A DNA stretch of 64,000 bases, taken from Tenericutes bacterium HGW-Tenericutes-1. GTDB taxonomy: Bacteria; Bacillota_I; Bacilli_A; Izemoplasmatales; Hujiaoplasmataceae. Position numbers and translations under genes: made by a program. The stretch lies in the NCBI GenBank assembly GCA_002839155.1, contig PGXM01000004.1, positions 205,600-269,599 of the forward strand, read 5' to 3'. Below are positions 40,350 through 49,146 of this stretch, in pieces (position 1 is the first letter of the stretch; each line of letters opens with the position of its first letter). The notes beneath the pieces were generated by a model, which saw only the letters and a list, made by a program, of their open reading frames with translations, searched no databases and was not told the origin of the DNA.

Positions 40350-42977
40350 ATGAAAAAATTACTTTTAGTCGATGGCAATAATCTATTATTTCGTTCATAT
40401 TACGCAACTGCAGCGATGGGAAATTTAATGAAAAACAGCCAAGGTGTATACACTAACGCTGTTTTTGGCTTTGTTTCCGCCATGCAGGGAATTGTTAAAA
40501 TGGACTATACACATATCTTAGTCGCTTGGGATCCAAAAGGACCTACTTGGAGACATTTAAAATATGAAACTTATAAAGGAACTAGAAAAGAAACTCCTTC
40601 AGAACTAATTAGTCAAATGCCACTTGTTAGAGATTATTTAGATAGTGCAAATATCGCTCGTTACGAACAAGATTTATATGAAGCAGATGATATTATTGGT
40701 TATTGTGCGACACATTTTTCCTCCTATTTTGATCAAATTGATATCTTTTCAAACGACCATGACCTATTTCAATTATTAGGTCCCAATGTGCGTCAAGTCA
40801 TCTCAAAAAAAGGAATCAGTGAAATTGAAATTTATACACCTGATGTAATGGTTGAAAAATTAGGAATTCGTCCGGATCAAATGCGTGATTATAAAGGATT
40901 AGTCGGTGATGTTTCCGATAATATTCCTGGCATTCCAGGAGTAGGGGATAAAACCGCTACGAAGTTACTTGAAACATATGGAACATTAGAGTCTTTACTA
41001 GAAAACACCACTGATTTAAAGGGGAAATTGAAAGAGAAAGTTGAAACATATCGCGAACAAGCGCTATTTTCTAAAGAATTAGCGACAATTGTGACCAATT
41101 TTGAGAACACACTCGCTATTGATGACTTTGAATATAAAGGTCCAAATCTCCAACATTTAAAAGATTTTCTCCAAAAAATGGAATTACATTCATTGATTCG
41201 AAAAATCGATTTCACTTCACAAGTTAAAAATGAGAATTTGGTTTATACAACCATCACAGAAGCCTTGAAATTAAATCAGATTTTACTTTCTGGATCTGCC
41301 CTGCATTTAGAATTATTTGGTACTAACTATCATGTTTCTGAAAAGATTGGGTTTGCGATATCAAATCAATTGGGATCTTTTTATCTAGACTATAAATTTG
41401 CTTTATCAATTCCAAGTTTTATCAATTGGTTAAAAGATGCTTCAAGCGAAAAGTACGTCTATGATTTTAAACAAACAAAGGTCGCTCTCATGTGGGATCT
41501 TATCGATATTCAAGGAGTCACATTTGATTTGTTATTAGCGGCTTATTTGATTAATCCAAACATGACCAAAGAAGATATGCGTGTCGTCACTGCGAACTTT
41601 GAATATAATGACGTTGAATATGATGAAATAATTTACGGTCGGGGCGCAAAATACAAAGTCCCAGACGACATCGAAGTTGTAAAAAAACATGTTACGGATA
41701 AAGCAAGAGCAATCTTTATACTCAAAGATAAAGTCACAAAGATTAGTCTTGAATATGATCAACTCTCGCTTTTAAACGATATCGAAATTCCACTCGCTAA
41801 AACTCTGGCAAAAATGGAGTATGAAGGCATAAAAATTGACACGTTTGAGCTAGAACGTTTTGGCGATAATTTGTTTGAAAGAATAGCGAATCTTGAAAAA
41901 GAAATCTATATTTTGTCTGGTGAAGAATTCAATATCAATTCACCAAAACAATTGGGTGTTATCCTCTTTGAGAAATTAAACTTACCTTATTATAAAAAAT
42001 CTAAGTCAGGATATACCACCGATATATCGGTTTTAGAACAATTAGTCGACTATAATCCAATCATTTCTAAGATTATTGAGTATCGTTCTTTAACCAAATT
42101 GTACTCTACTTATTATGAAGGAATTAAAACAGCGCTCGCAGTTAAGAACGATTCGCGTGTGCATACGATATATAAGCAAACAATTGCCCAAACGGGGCGA
42201 TTATCTTCGATAGAACCCAACTTACAAAATATACCGATAAAAACCGATGATGGAAAAGAATTACGCAAAATATTTATTGCGGATATTGCTAGTCAATTAT
42301 ATTCATGTGACTATTCGCAAATTGAACTTCGTGTTTTGGCACACATGGCACAAGTGAAAAATTTAATGAGTGCATTTCAAAGTGGCGAGGATGTTCATAC
42401 CCACACTGCTAAACTAATATTTCATAAAGATGAGATCACCTCCAATGAACGTAGACAAGCCAAGGCCGTTAACTTTGGTATCATTTATGGAAAAACATCT
42501 TGGGGACTTTCTGAAGACTTAAAAATTTCACCGAAGCAAGCAGAATTATTCATCCAACATTATTTCGAAAACTTTCCTGAAATTAAAGGTTTTATGGACC
42601 GTCAAATTGAAAATGCGAAAACAAACGGATACGTAAAAACAATTTTAAATCGAAGAAGATATATTCCTGAAGTAAGAGCAGATAACTATCAAGTTCGAGA
42701 ATTTGGTAAGCGCATGGCTATGAATGCTCCTATTCAAGGATCAGCAGCTGATTTATTAAAAAAAGCGATGGTTCTAATTGATAAAGCATTTGAGGATAGA
42801 AATTTAAAATCAAAAATATTATTGCAAATTCATGACGAATTGGTAATTAATGTAACGATAGATGAAACCGCTGAAGTTGAAAAATTAGTGCTTGATTATA
42901 TGGAAAACGCCATTGATTTTAGCGTTCCTTTGACGGTAGAAGGTAGCTTCGGTGCGAACCTCTTTGAGGTGAAATAA
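40350..42977 (+). CDS. polA: DNA polymerase I
   Basis: An 875-residue PolA. The N-terminal 5'-3' exonuclease (LLLVDGNNLLFRSYYA, YEADDIIG, GDVSDNIPGIPGVG) is complete. The middle domain (about 300-470) lacks an evident D-x-E exonuclease motif, as in Bacillus/Geobacillus enzymes that have lost proofreading. The polymerase domain has SIEPNLQNIPI, the catalytic DYSQIELRVLAH, RRQAKAVNFGIIYG and QIHDELVI. It fills gaps and removes RNA primers. mutM starts at the next base after its stop; polA-mutM-coaE is a Bacillota order. Confidence 0.95.
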   Translation: MKKLLLVDGNNLLFRSYYATAAMGNLMKNSQGVYTNAVFGFVSAMQGIVKMDYTHILVAWDPKGPTWRHLKYETYKGTRKETPSELISQMPLVRDYLDSANIARYEQDLYEADDIIGYCATHFSSYFDQIDIFSNDHDLFQLLGPNVRQVISKKGISEIEIYTPDVMVEKLGIRPDQMRDYKGLVGDVSDNIPGIPGVGDKTATKLLETYGTLESLLENTTDLKGKLKEKVETYREQALFSKELATIVTNFENTLAIDDFEYKGPNLQHLKDFLQKMELHSLIRKIDFTSQVKNENLVYTTITEALKLNQILLSGSALHLELFGTNYHVSEKIGFAISNQLGSFYLDYKFALSIPSFINWLKDASSEKYVYDFKQTKVALMWDLIDIQGVTFDLLLAAYLINPNMTKEDMRVVTANFEYNDVEYDEIIYGRGAKYKVPDDIEVVKKHVTDKARAIFILKDKVTKISLEYDQLSLLNDIEIPLAKTLAKMEYEGIKIDTFELERFGDNLFERIANLEKEIYILSGEEFNINSPKQLGVILFEKLNLPYYKKSKSGYTTDISVLEQLVDYNPIISKIIEYRSLTKLYSTYYEGIKTALAVKNDSRVHTIYKQTIAQTGRLSSIEPNLQNIPIKTDDGKELRKIFIADIASQLYSCDYSQIELRVLAHMAQVKNLMSAFQSGEDVHTHTAKLIFHKDEITSNERRQAKAVNFGIIYGKTSWGLSEDLKISPKQAELFIQHYFENFPEIKGFMDRQIENAKTNGYVKTILNRRRYIPEVRADNYQVREFGKRMAMNAPIQGSAADLLKKAMVLIDKAFEDRNLKSKILLQIHDELVINVTIDETAEVEKLVLDYMENAIDFSVPLTVEGSFGANLFEVK

Positions 42978-43814
42978 ATGCCTGAATTACCAGAAGTAGA
43001 AACCGTTAGATTAACATTAAAAAATTTAATAGTTGGAAAGACCATTGAGCAAGTTATAATAAAATATGATAAAATGATTAAAGGGACTGATTCTGTTACT
43101 TTTCAAGAGTTACTTACGGGTGAAACGCTTCAAGATATCGGTAGATATGGAAAATACCTATTTTTTCATTTTAACAAAGTTACTTTAATTTCTCATCTTC
43201 GAATGGAAGGTAAGTATTTTATTAAGTTAAATAGCGATTCCATTGAAAAACACGAACACATGATTTTCAATTTTACTGACAGCTCTTCGCTTAGATATCA
43301 TGATACAAGAAAGTTTGGAACCATGGAACTTGTTCCTATAAACACTCAGCTTGATTCTAGTAGTATTATGAAGATGGGGTTAGAACCTTTTAACGTCCAA
43401 TTCAATGTTGACTATTTGAAAACTAAAATTAAGAAATCGATTCGACCGATAAAATCATTTCTTCTCGATCAGAATAATGTGTCTGGCTTAGGAAATATTT
43501 ATGTTGACGAGGTTCTCTTTTTATCAAAACTACATCCTGAAACAAAAGCGTGTGATTTATCAAATGCTGATCTTCAAAATATCGTCGATGCATCAAAAAA
43601 AGTCCTTACGAAAGCAGTTGAACTTGGTGGAACAACAATTCGCTCTTATTTGTCAAGTTTAGGGGTTACCGGAAGATTTCAAAATGAACTCAATGTTCAT
43701 ATGCGACAATCTGAACCATGTCATATTTGTCAAACTCCTATAATCAAACTAAAAGTGGGTGGACGAGGAACATATATCTGTCCAACTTGTCAAGAAAGGA
43801 AGGATTCAAGATGA
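42978..43814 (+). CDS. mutM: Formamidopyrimidine-DNA glycosylase
   Basis: A 278-residue Fpg/MutM. The catalytic Pro and Glu are in MPELPEVETVR, the Lys is in GRYGKYLFF, the helix-two-turn-helix has LGNIYVDEVLF, and a C4 zinc finger closes the protein (CHICQTP to CPTCQ). It excises 8-oxoguanine and formamidopyrimidines and nicks the AP site. The start follows the polA stop directly, and its TGA overlaps the coaE ATG. Confidence 0.95.
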   Translation: MPELPEVETVRLTLKNLIVGKTIEQVIIKYDKMIKGTDSVTFQELLTGETLQDIGRYGKYLFFHFNKVTLISHLRMEGKYFIKLNSDSIEKHEHMIFNFTDSSSLRYHDTRKFGTMELVPINTQLDSSSIMKMGLEPFNVQFNVDYLKTKIKKSIRPIKSFLLDQNNVSGLGNIYVDEVLFLSKLHPETKACDLSNADLQNIVDASKKVLTKAVELGGTTIRSYLSSLGVTGRFQNELNVHMRQSEPCHICQTPIIKLKVGGRGTYICPTCQERKDSR

Positions 43815-44401
43815 AAATTATTGGATTAACTGGAGGAATTGGCTCAGGAAAGTCAACAATCGCCGAATTATTTATAAAAAAAGGGATTCGAGTTATTGAC
43901 GCCGACATTGTTTATAAAGAACTGTCAAAACCTGGACAAATATTGTATAATGAAATCGTTAGAACATTTGGTTCTGACTATTTGACTCCAGGGGATACCA
44001 TTGATTTTAAAAAGTTATCCTATACCGTCTTTCATGATGAACAGAAGCGTTTAATCTTAAACAAAATTACACATCCCGTTGTAAGAGATGAAGTTTTGAA
44101 AGAAGCATATGCGCTAAAAAACCAATCAATGGCGGTCATTGTTGTGCCACTTTTATTTGAATCTGGATTTGATAGTGTCTGTGACAAGGTTATTTGTGTT
44201 TATGTTGATTTACGAACTCAGATTTCACGGGTAATGAGTCGGGATCATGTTGATCGAGAAACCGCATTACTTAAAATTCAAGCACAAATACCGCTTAAAC
44301 TGAAGTCTTCAAAATCAGATTATGTGATTGATAATTCATTCACAATGTCTGAATCAATTCGTCAATTTGAAGAAATTCTTAATGATTTAAGGAGAGCATA
44401 A
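43811..44401 (+). CDS. coaE: Dephospho-CoA kinase
   Basis: Start at ATG 43811, overlapping the mutM stop (ATGA). A longer frame into mutM is an artefact. The 196-residue P-loop kinase has GLTGGIGSGKST, IDADIVYKEL and VPLLFESGFD as CoaE landmarks. It phosphorylates the ribose 3'-OH of dephospho-CoA, the last CoA step; coaX, the first step, is 4 kb upstream. Confidence 0.95.
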   Translation: MKIIGLTGGIGSGKSTIAELFIKKGIRVIDADIVYKELSKPGQILYNEIVRTFGSDYLTPGDTIDFKKLSYTVFHDEQKRLILNKITHPVVRDEVLKEAYALKNQSMAVIVVPLLFESGFDSVCDKVICVYVDLRTQISRVMSRDHVDRETALLKIQAQIPLKLKSSKSDYVIDNSFTMSESIRQFEEILNDLRRA

Positions 44402-44767
44402 ATGTCTATATCAACTTTTTTTCTTTCATCGTCAGAAACTAGAGAACTCCATTCTGATGCGAAGCAACGAACTCATTATTATCGAAATAGTTTTAAAGAA
44501 TGCTTAAAAGTTATTGAAAAATTGGCCGAAGACAATCGAATGGACGTACGAGATGTCAATGATCGACATGGCGAAATCTATTTATTAGGCAATGGTTTCG
44601 ATGCCATCATCACAGCGATTCAATTAAGTCCGATTGAAACAGGAATTGACATTAAAATCAATTATTTTAGTTTTGTCGGTTTAGGAAGACCTAGAAAAAG
44701 AATTATTGAATTTTATGATTACTTAGACAAGAATCTCAAATTCAAAGGCATCTCTTTACATCCATAG
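44402..44767 (+). CDS. Conserved-looking small protein of unknown function between coaE and dnaB
   Basis: A 121-residue soluble protein I do not recognise. Its ATG is the base after the coaE stop and the next gene follows 11 nt later, so it is a real operon member. It appears alpha/beta: a helical N-terminal half (YYRNSFKECLKVIEKLAED), a strand-rich middle (EIYLLGNGFDAIITAIQL, IDIKINYFSF) and a C-terminal helix. There are no Cys residues and no zinc ribbon. In Bacillus nrdR sits here, but this is not NrdR, which has an N-terminal zinc ribbon and ATP cone. Confidence 0.7.
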   Translation: MSISTFFLSSSETRELHSDAKQRTHYYRNSFKECLKVIEKLAEDNRMDVRDVNDRHGEIYLLGNGFDAIITAIQLSPIETGIDIKINYFSFVGLGRPRKRIIEFYDYLDKNLKFKGISLHP

Positions 44768-44778
44768 GAAGTGACAAA

Positions 44779-46014
44779 TTGGACAAAATTAGACGCAATG
44801 ATCAGTTTTATGTGTTTTCAAAATCAAATATAAGCGCTGCGGACTATCAAGTACTGTCAATCTTTTACATGCCAATTATCGGTCCTAATGCTTTTGCTTT
44901 ATTTTCGATTTTATGCAATTTATTGAATCGTCAAACACTTTCTAGTGAAAAATACTTGCACACGGATTTAGAAAGTATGTTAAATACAAAATTATCGACC
45001 ATTGAAGCCGCTCGAAATCAACTAGAGGCGATTGGATTACTCAATGCTTACTTATATAACGATTGTTTTGCCTATGAATTAAAAATGCCGATGTCACCTT
45101 CTGCCTTTATCAATGACGGTGTTTTAGGCCAGTATCTTCAAGCAGCAGTTACGGAAGATCGATTTAAAAAAATTGTTTCTTTATTCAAAATCTCTAAAAT
45201 CGATAAGACAGGATTTATCAATGTAACGAAAAACTTTGAAGATATTTTTCCAGCCATTCAAAAAGACGGATTCGAACCGATTACTGGTCTCATTGAAAAT
45301 GGAAAATCAGCTAATATTAACATTAAAAAATCTAACTTTGATTTTCGGCTCTTTACCGATAGTATCCCAGAACCATTCTTAGATAAAAAATATTTAACGG
45401 ATGAAATCAAGAAAAAAATCATTAATTTATCTTATGTCTATGAACTCGATGAAATCGAGATGAAAGACATCTATTTAAAAGCTACGAATTCACAATCTGA
45501 AATTGATTTAGTAAAATTATCGCGATATGCTCGTGATGCTTATAAACAACGGATGCAAAAGTCGCAACAAACCGAAGATGAAGTTATAACCCACGTCGAA
45601 TCAAAATCAAAACCGAAAGATCCCGTTGATTATTTTAAATCAGTTTCGCCTCAGACTTTGTTATCTGATTTATCAGGTGGGAACGTCTCAGCGGCCGATT
45701 TAAGAATCATCGAACGGTTGATTGATGAATTAAAGCTTGATCGTGGAGTGGTCAACGTCTTGGTAGCTTACACCGTTAAAATTAAAGATGGAATGATGCC
45801 TTCATATGATTATTTTGAAAAAGTTGGTAACAACTGGAAAAGAAATCAAGTTGATACCGTAGAAATGGCGATTGATTACGTCAAACATTTAAATAGCGAA
45901 TACGAAAAAGTTAAAAATTCTGGAGGTTCAAAACCTTATTCTAAATCGAAAAAGGATGATAAACCAGAGGTTAAAATTGATTGGCTAGAAAATTATATTC
46001 AATCTCAAGAGTAG
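44779..46014 (+). CDS. dnaB: Replication initiation and membrane attachment protein DnaB
   Basis: A 411-residue DnaB of the Bacillota (DnaB/DnaD) type, not the helicase. The N-terminal winged helix covers AADYQVLSIFYMPIIG to about residue 130. A C-terminal DnaD-like domain (VDYFKSVSPQTLL and MPSYDYFEKVGNNWKR) closes it. It helps load the replicative helicase at oriC and restart sites. Start TTG with GGAAGTGAC upstream. Followed by dnaI, its functional partner. Confidence 0.88.
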   Translation: MDKIRRNDQFYVFSKSNISAADYQVLSIFYMPIIGPNAFALFSILCNLLNRQTLSSEKYLHTDLESMLNTKLSTIEAARNQLEAIGLLNAYLYNDCFAYELKMPMSPSAFINDGVLGQYLQAAVTEDRFKKIVSLFKISKIDKTGFINVTKNFEDIFPAIQKDGFEPITGLIENGKSANINIKKSNFDFRLFTDSIPEPFLDKKYLTDEIKKKIINLSYVYELDEIEMKDIYLKATNSQSEIDLVKLSRYARDAYKQRMQKSQQTEDEVITHVESKSKPKDPVDYFKSVSPQTLLSDLSGGNVSAADLRIIERLIDELKLDRGVVNVLVAYTVKIKDGMMPSYDYFEKVGNNWKRNQVDTVEMAIDYVKHLNSEYEKVKNSGGSKPYSKSKKDDKPEVKIDWLENYIQSQE

Positions 46015-46024
46015 GTGATATGGT

Positions 46025-46927
46025 GTGAAAAAAATCGATAATTATCTTCACGAATATGCTGATAAGGGAAATCCAGATGAAACCATTGACAAATTGCTAG
46101 AAGATCCCGTGATTTCTCGTTTTGTTATGAAGAATGATTTAAAACACAGCACGATTGTCATGGGTATCAATCAACTTCTCTCTTTTCAAGAAGGAAAGAA
46201 GATTTGTAATGAATGTAAAGGTCTTTACGAATGTAAATTACCTCATTTAGGCATGACCCCTCACCTTGCGATTTATAATCAAGATATCTCACTCGATTAT
46301 GTGAAATGTAAATACAACTTAATTGATGATTCAAAAGCAAAAATTAATGCCTATTATGTCCCTAAAAAAGTATTTAACGCAGATTTATCAGATTTCGACA
46401 TGATTGGTAGTACTAGAAAAGAGATTCATAAATACATTATGGATTATCTCAACAAACATTCTGAAACTAATCACGTTAAAGGACTCTATTTAACTGGCCC
46501 GTTTGGTGTAGGCAAAACTTACATTTTAGCCGCGATTGCTAATGAAATGGCAAGGAAAGGCTATAAAGTCACTTTTGTTTACTACCCAGATCTTGTTCGT
46601 GAATTGAAATCCTCAATCGGAACTGGTACTTTAGAAGACAGAGTCAATGAATTGAAAACGGCAGAAGTGTTGATTTTGGATGATATTGGCGGAGAAACGT
46701 ATTCGGCGTTTATTCGTGATGAAGTTTTAGGACCTGTTCTTCAGCACCGTGTCTTAGATGAACTTCCAACTTTCTTTTCATCCAATTTAAAAATGAAAGT
46801 ATTAGCTCAATCAATGCAAAGCAATGATTCAGATAACGAAAAGGTTAAAGCGTTAAGAATTTATGAGAGAATTTATTCATTAGCATCAGAGTTTGTTCTT
46901 GTAGAAAAACCCGTTCGTTCATCTTGA
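46025..46927 (+). CDS. dnaI: Helicase loader DnaI
   Basis: A 300-residue AAA+ helicase loader. The N-terminal part has a Cys/His cluster (ICNECKGLYECKLPH) like the zinc-binding domain of Bacillus DnaI. Walker A is GPFGVGKT and Walker B is VLILDDIGGE, followed by the Arg-containing sensor region. It loads the DnaC-type replicative helicase with DnaB and DnaD. Start GTG with AGGTGATATG upstream. The -35 of the thrS promoter overlaps its stop codon. Confidence 0.92.
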   Translation: MKKIDNYLHEYADKGNPDETIDKLLEDPVISRFVMKNDLKHSTIVMGINQLLSFQEGKKICNECKGLYECKLPHLGMTPHLAIYNQDISLDYVKCKYNLIDDSKAKINAYYVPKKVFNADLSDFDMIGSTRKEIHKYIMDYLNKHSETNHVKGLYLTGPFGVGKTYILAAIANEMARKGYKVTFVYYPDLVRELKSSIGTGTLEDRVNELKTAEVLILDDIGGETYSAFIRDEVLGPVLQHRVLDELPTFFSSNLKMKVLAQSMQSNDSDNEKVKALRIYERIYSLASEFVLVEKPVRSS

Positions 46928-46951
46928 CAAAGACTTAATTTAAGATATAAT
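46924..46951 (+). promoter_or_regulatory. Promoter of thrS T-box leader
   Basis: TTGACA, 16 nt, TATAAT. The -35 overlaps the dnaI stop. Confidence 0.82.
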
Positions 46952-46959
46952 ATAAGATA

Positions 46960-47180
46960 ATATAAAAACTTTGAAGAGAACATGATAATACTTTAGTGCA
47001 ATTTAGCGACTTTGGGAAGGTGTGAGCCATTGATGCAGCTGTATTATTACCATCTCGGAGTTGACCTTTGAAAAGGATCCGTTTCCAGCGTTAATGGATT
47101 GAGTGTCGGTTTTACCGAAACTAAGGTGGTACCACGGTTATTTATTAGTCGTCCTTTTTTGAGGGCGACTTTTTTATTTT
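46960..47180 (+). ncRNA. T-box riboswitch controlling thrS
   Basis: T-box core AAGGTGGTACCACGG at 47123-47137. The specifier candidate is ACC (Thr) at 47049-47051, in the ATTACCATCT loop. The terminator stem AGTCGTCC/GGGCGACT with T-run is at 47147-47178. Uncharged tRNA-Thr should favour the antiterminator. Confidence 0.93.
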
Positions 47181-47197
47181 TCCAAGGAGGAAAGAAT

Positions 47198-49102
47198 ATG
47201 ATTAAAATTAGGTTTATGGATGGTTTAGAAAAAGAATACAAGCCTGGAGTTTCAGCATTAGAAATCGCTGAATCGATTTCACCATCCCTTAAGAAAAAAA
47301 GTATTGCGGCTAAACTAAATGATGTCGTCATCGATCTTAATCGTCCGATTATAGACAATGGATCTTTAGTGTTCTTAATAGAAGAAGATAAAGAATCATT
47401 AGAGGTTCTAAGACATAGTTCCGCTCATTTGATGGCAGAAGCAGTCAAAATGCTTTATCCTCACGCTAAATTTGGTGTAGGTCCTTCCATTGAAGAAGGC
47501 TTCTACTATGACATTGATTTAGGTGAAGATGTTTTAACAGAATCAGATCTTCCGTTAATTGAAAAACAAATGGCAAAAATTGTGGCTAAAAACGCTTCGA
47601 TAGAAAGAAAAGAAGTATCAAAAAGTGAAGCGTTAGAACTCTTTAAAGAAGACCCTTATAAAGTTGAGTTAATCAACGCTTTGCCTGATGGCGAGATAAT
47701 CTCGATTTATTCTCAAGGTGTTTTTTCTGATTTATGTCGCGGACCACATCTGCCATCCACAAAGTGGATAAAAAACTTCAAGCTCTTATCTTTAGCTGGA
47801 GCATACTGGCGTGGAGACTCAAAAAACAAACAATTAACTCGAGTTTACGGTACAAGTTTCTTTACTGAAATTGAATTAAAAGAGTACTTGATTAATCTAG
47901 AAGAACGCAAGAAAAGAGATCACCGTAAACTTGGAAAAGAATTAGATTTATTCATGTTAAGCGAATATGGTCCTGGTTTTCCATTTTGGTTACCAAATGG
48001 GATGATACTAAGACGTGAATTAGAAAGTTTTTGGTACAAAGTTCATCTTAAAGAAGGCTATAAATTAATTCAAACACCGATTATGCTCAATAAGGATTTA
48101 TGGATTGTTTCTGGGCACTGGATGAACTATAAAGAAAACATGTATACCTCAGAAATTGACGACATGGAATTTGCGATTAAACCCATGAACTGTCCTGGTG
48201 GAATGTTGGTCTATAAACGCGATATTCACTCTTATAAAGACTTTCCACTAAAAGTCGGAGAATTAGGTCTTGTCCATCGCCATGAAGCTAGCGGCGCATT
48301 AAATGGCTTATTTAGAGTTCGTAATTTTACTCAAGATGATGCGCATATCTTTATGACGGAAGACATGATTGTTCATGAAATTCAAGAACTAGTTCGCTTA
48401 TTTGACTATATGTATTCCATATTTGATTTATCCTATCACATTGAACTTTCTACAAGACCTTTGGAAAAATATATTGGTGAAATAGCAACTTGGGACCGTG
48501 CTGAAAAAGCGCTCGCCGATGCTTTAAACGCTATTGGAAAACCTTATAAAGTCAATGAAGGCGATGGTGCGTTTTATGGTCCTAAACTTGACTTTAAATT
48601 AAGAGATTCTATGAACCGAATTTGGCAATGCGGTACGATTCAACTGGATATGAATTTACCAGAACGTTTTGACTTAACGTATATTGACCAAAACGGTGAA
48701 AAGAAACGTCCGGTCATGCTTCATCGTGCATTATTTGGCTCGATTGAAAGATTTATCGGAATTTTGATTGAACATTACGCTGGTGCATTCCCTGTATGGT
48801 TATCGCCAGTTCAAATCAAAATTATTCCCGTTAACAATGAATTCCATTTATCGTTCGCTGAAAAATTATTTGGGAAGTTAATTGATGAAGATTTACGAGC
48901 AGAAATGGATTCAAGAGAAGAAAAATTAGGGTATAAAATCAGGGAAGCTCAAACTAAAAAGATTCCGTATCAATTAGTCATTGGTGACAAAGAAGTTCAA
49001 GAAAATCTTGTGACGTATCGCAGGTACGGGCAACAAGAACAAGTAACTGTCAAAGTCGAAGAATTTATCGCTTTAATCAAACAAGAAATTGCTCATAAGT
49101 AA
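47198..49102 (+). CDS. thrS: Threonyl-tRNA synthetase
   Basis: Start at ATG 47198 after AAGGAGG; an upstream in-frame ATG at 47099 lies inside the T-box. The 634-residue class II enzyme has an N-terminal TGS domain (IKIRFMDGLEKEY), the editing domain with HSSAHLMAEAV, catalytic motifs MNCPGGMLVYK, RHEASGALNGL and FTQDDAHIF, and an anticodon-binding C-terminus. It charges tRNA-Thr and edits Ser-tRNA-Thr. Confidence 0.96.
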   Translation: MIKIRFMDGLEKEYKPGVSALEIAESISPSLKKKSIAAKLNDVVIDLNRPIIDNGSLVFLIEEDKESLEVLRHSSAHLMAEAVKMLYPHAKFGVGPSIEEGFYYDIDLGEDVLTESDLPLIEKQMAKIVAKNASIERKEVSKSEALELFKEDPYKVELINALPDGEIISIYSQGVFSDLCRGPHLPSTKWIKNFKLLSLAGAYWRGDSKNKQLTRVYGTSFFTEIELKEYLINLEERKKRDHRKLGKELDLFMLSEYGPGFPFWLPNGMILRRELESFWYKVHLKEGYKLIQTPIMLNKDLWIVSGHWMNYKENMYTSEIDDMEFAIKPMNCPGGMLVYKRDIHSYKDFPLKVGELGLVHRHEASGALNGLFRVRNFTQDDAHIFMTEDMIVHEIQELVRLFDYMYSIFDLSYHIELSTRPLEKYIGEIATWDRAEKALADALNAIGKPYKVNEGDGAFYGPKLDFKLRDSMNRIWQCGTIQLDMNLPERFDLTYIDQNGEKKRPVMLHRALFGSIERFIGILIEHYAGAFPVWLSPVQIKIIPVNNEFHLSFAEKLFGKLIDEDLRAEMDSREEKLGYKIREAQTKKIPYQLVIGDKEVQENLVTYRRYGQQEQVTVKVEEFIALIKQEIAHK

Positions 49103-49106
49103 TGAT

Positions 49107-49146
49107 AAAAAGAACGATTCTCAGCCGAGAATCGTTCTTTATTGTT
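49107..49146. terminator. Bidirectional terminator between thrS and rqcH
   Basis: A perfect 14-bp stem AAAGAACGATTCTC/GAGAATCGTTCTTT with a 4-nt loop. Confidence 0.9.
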
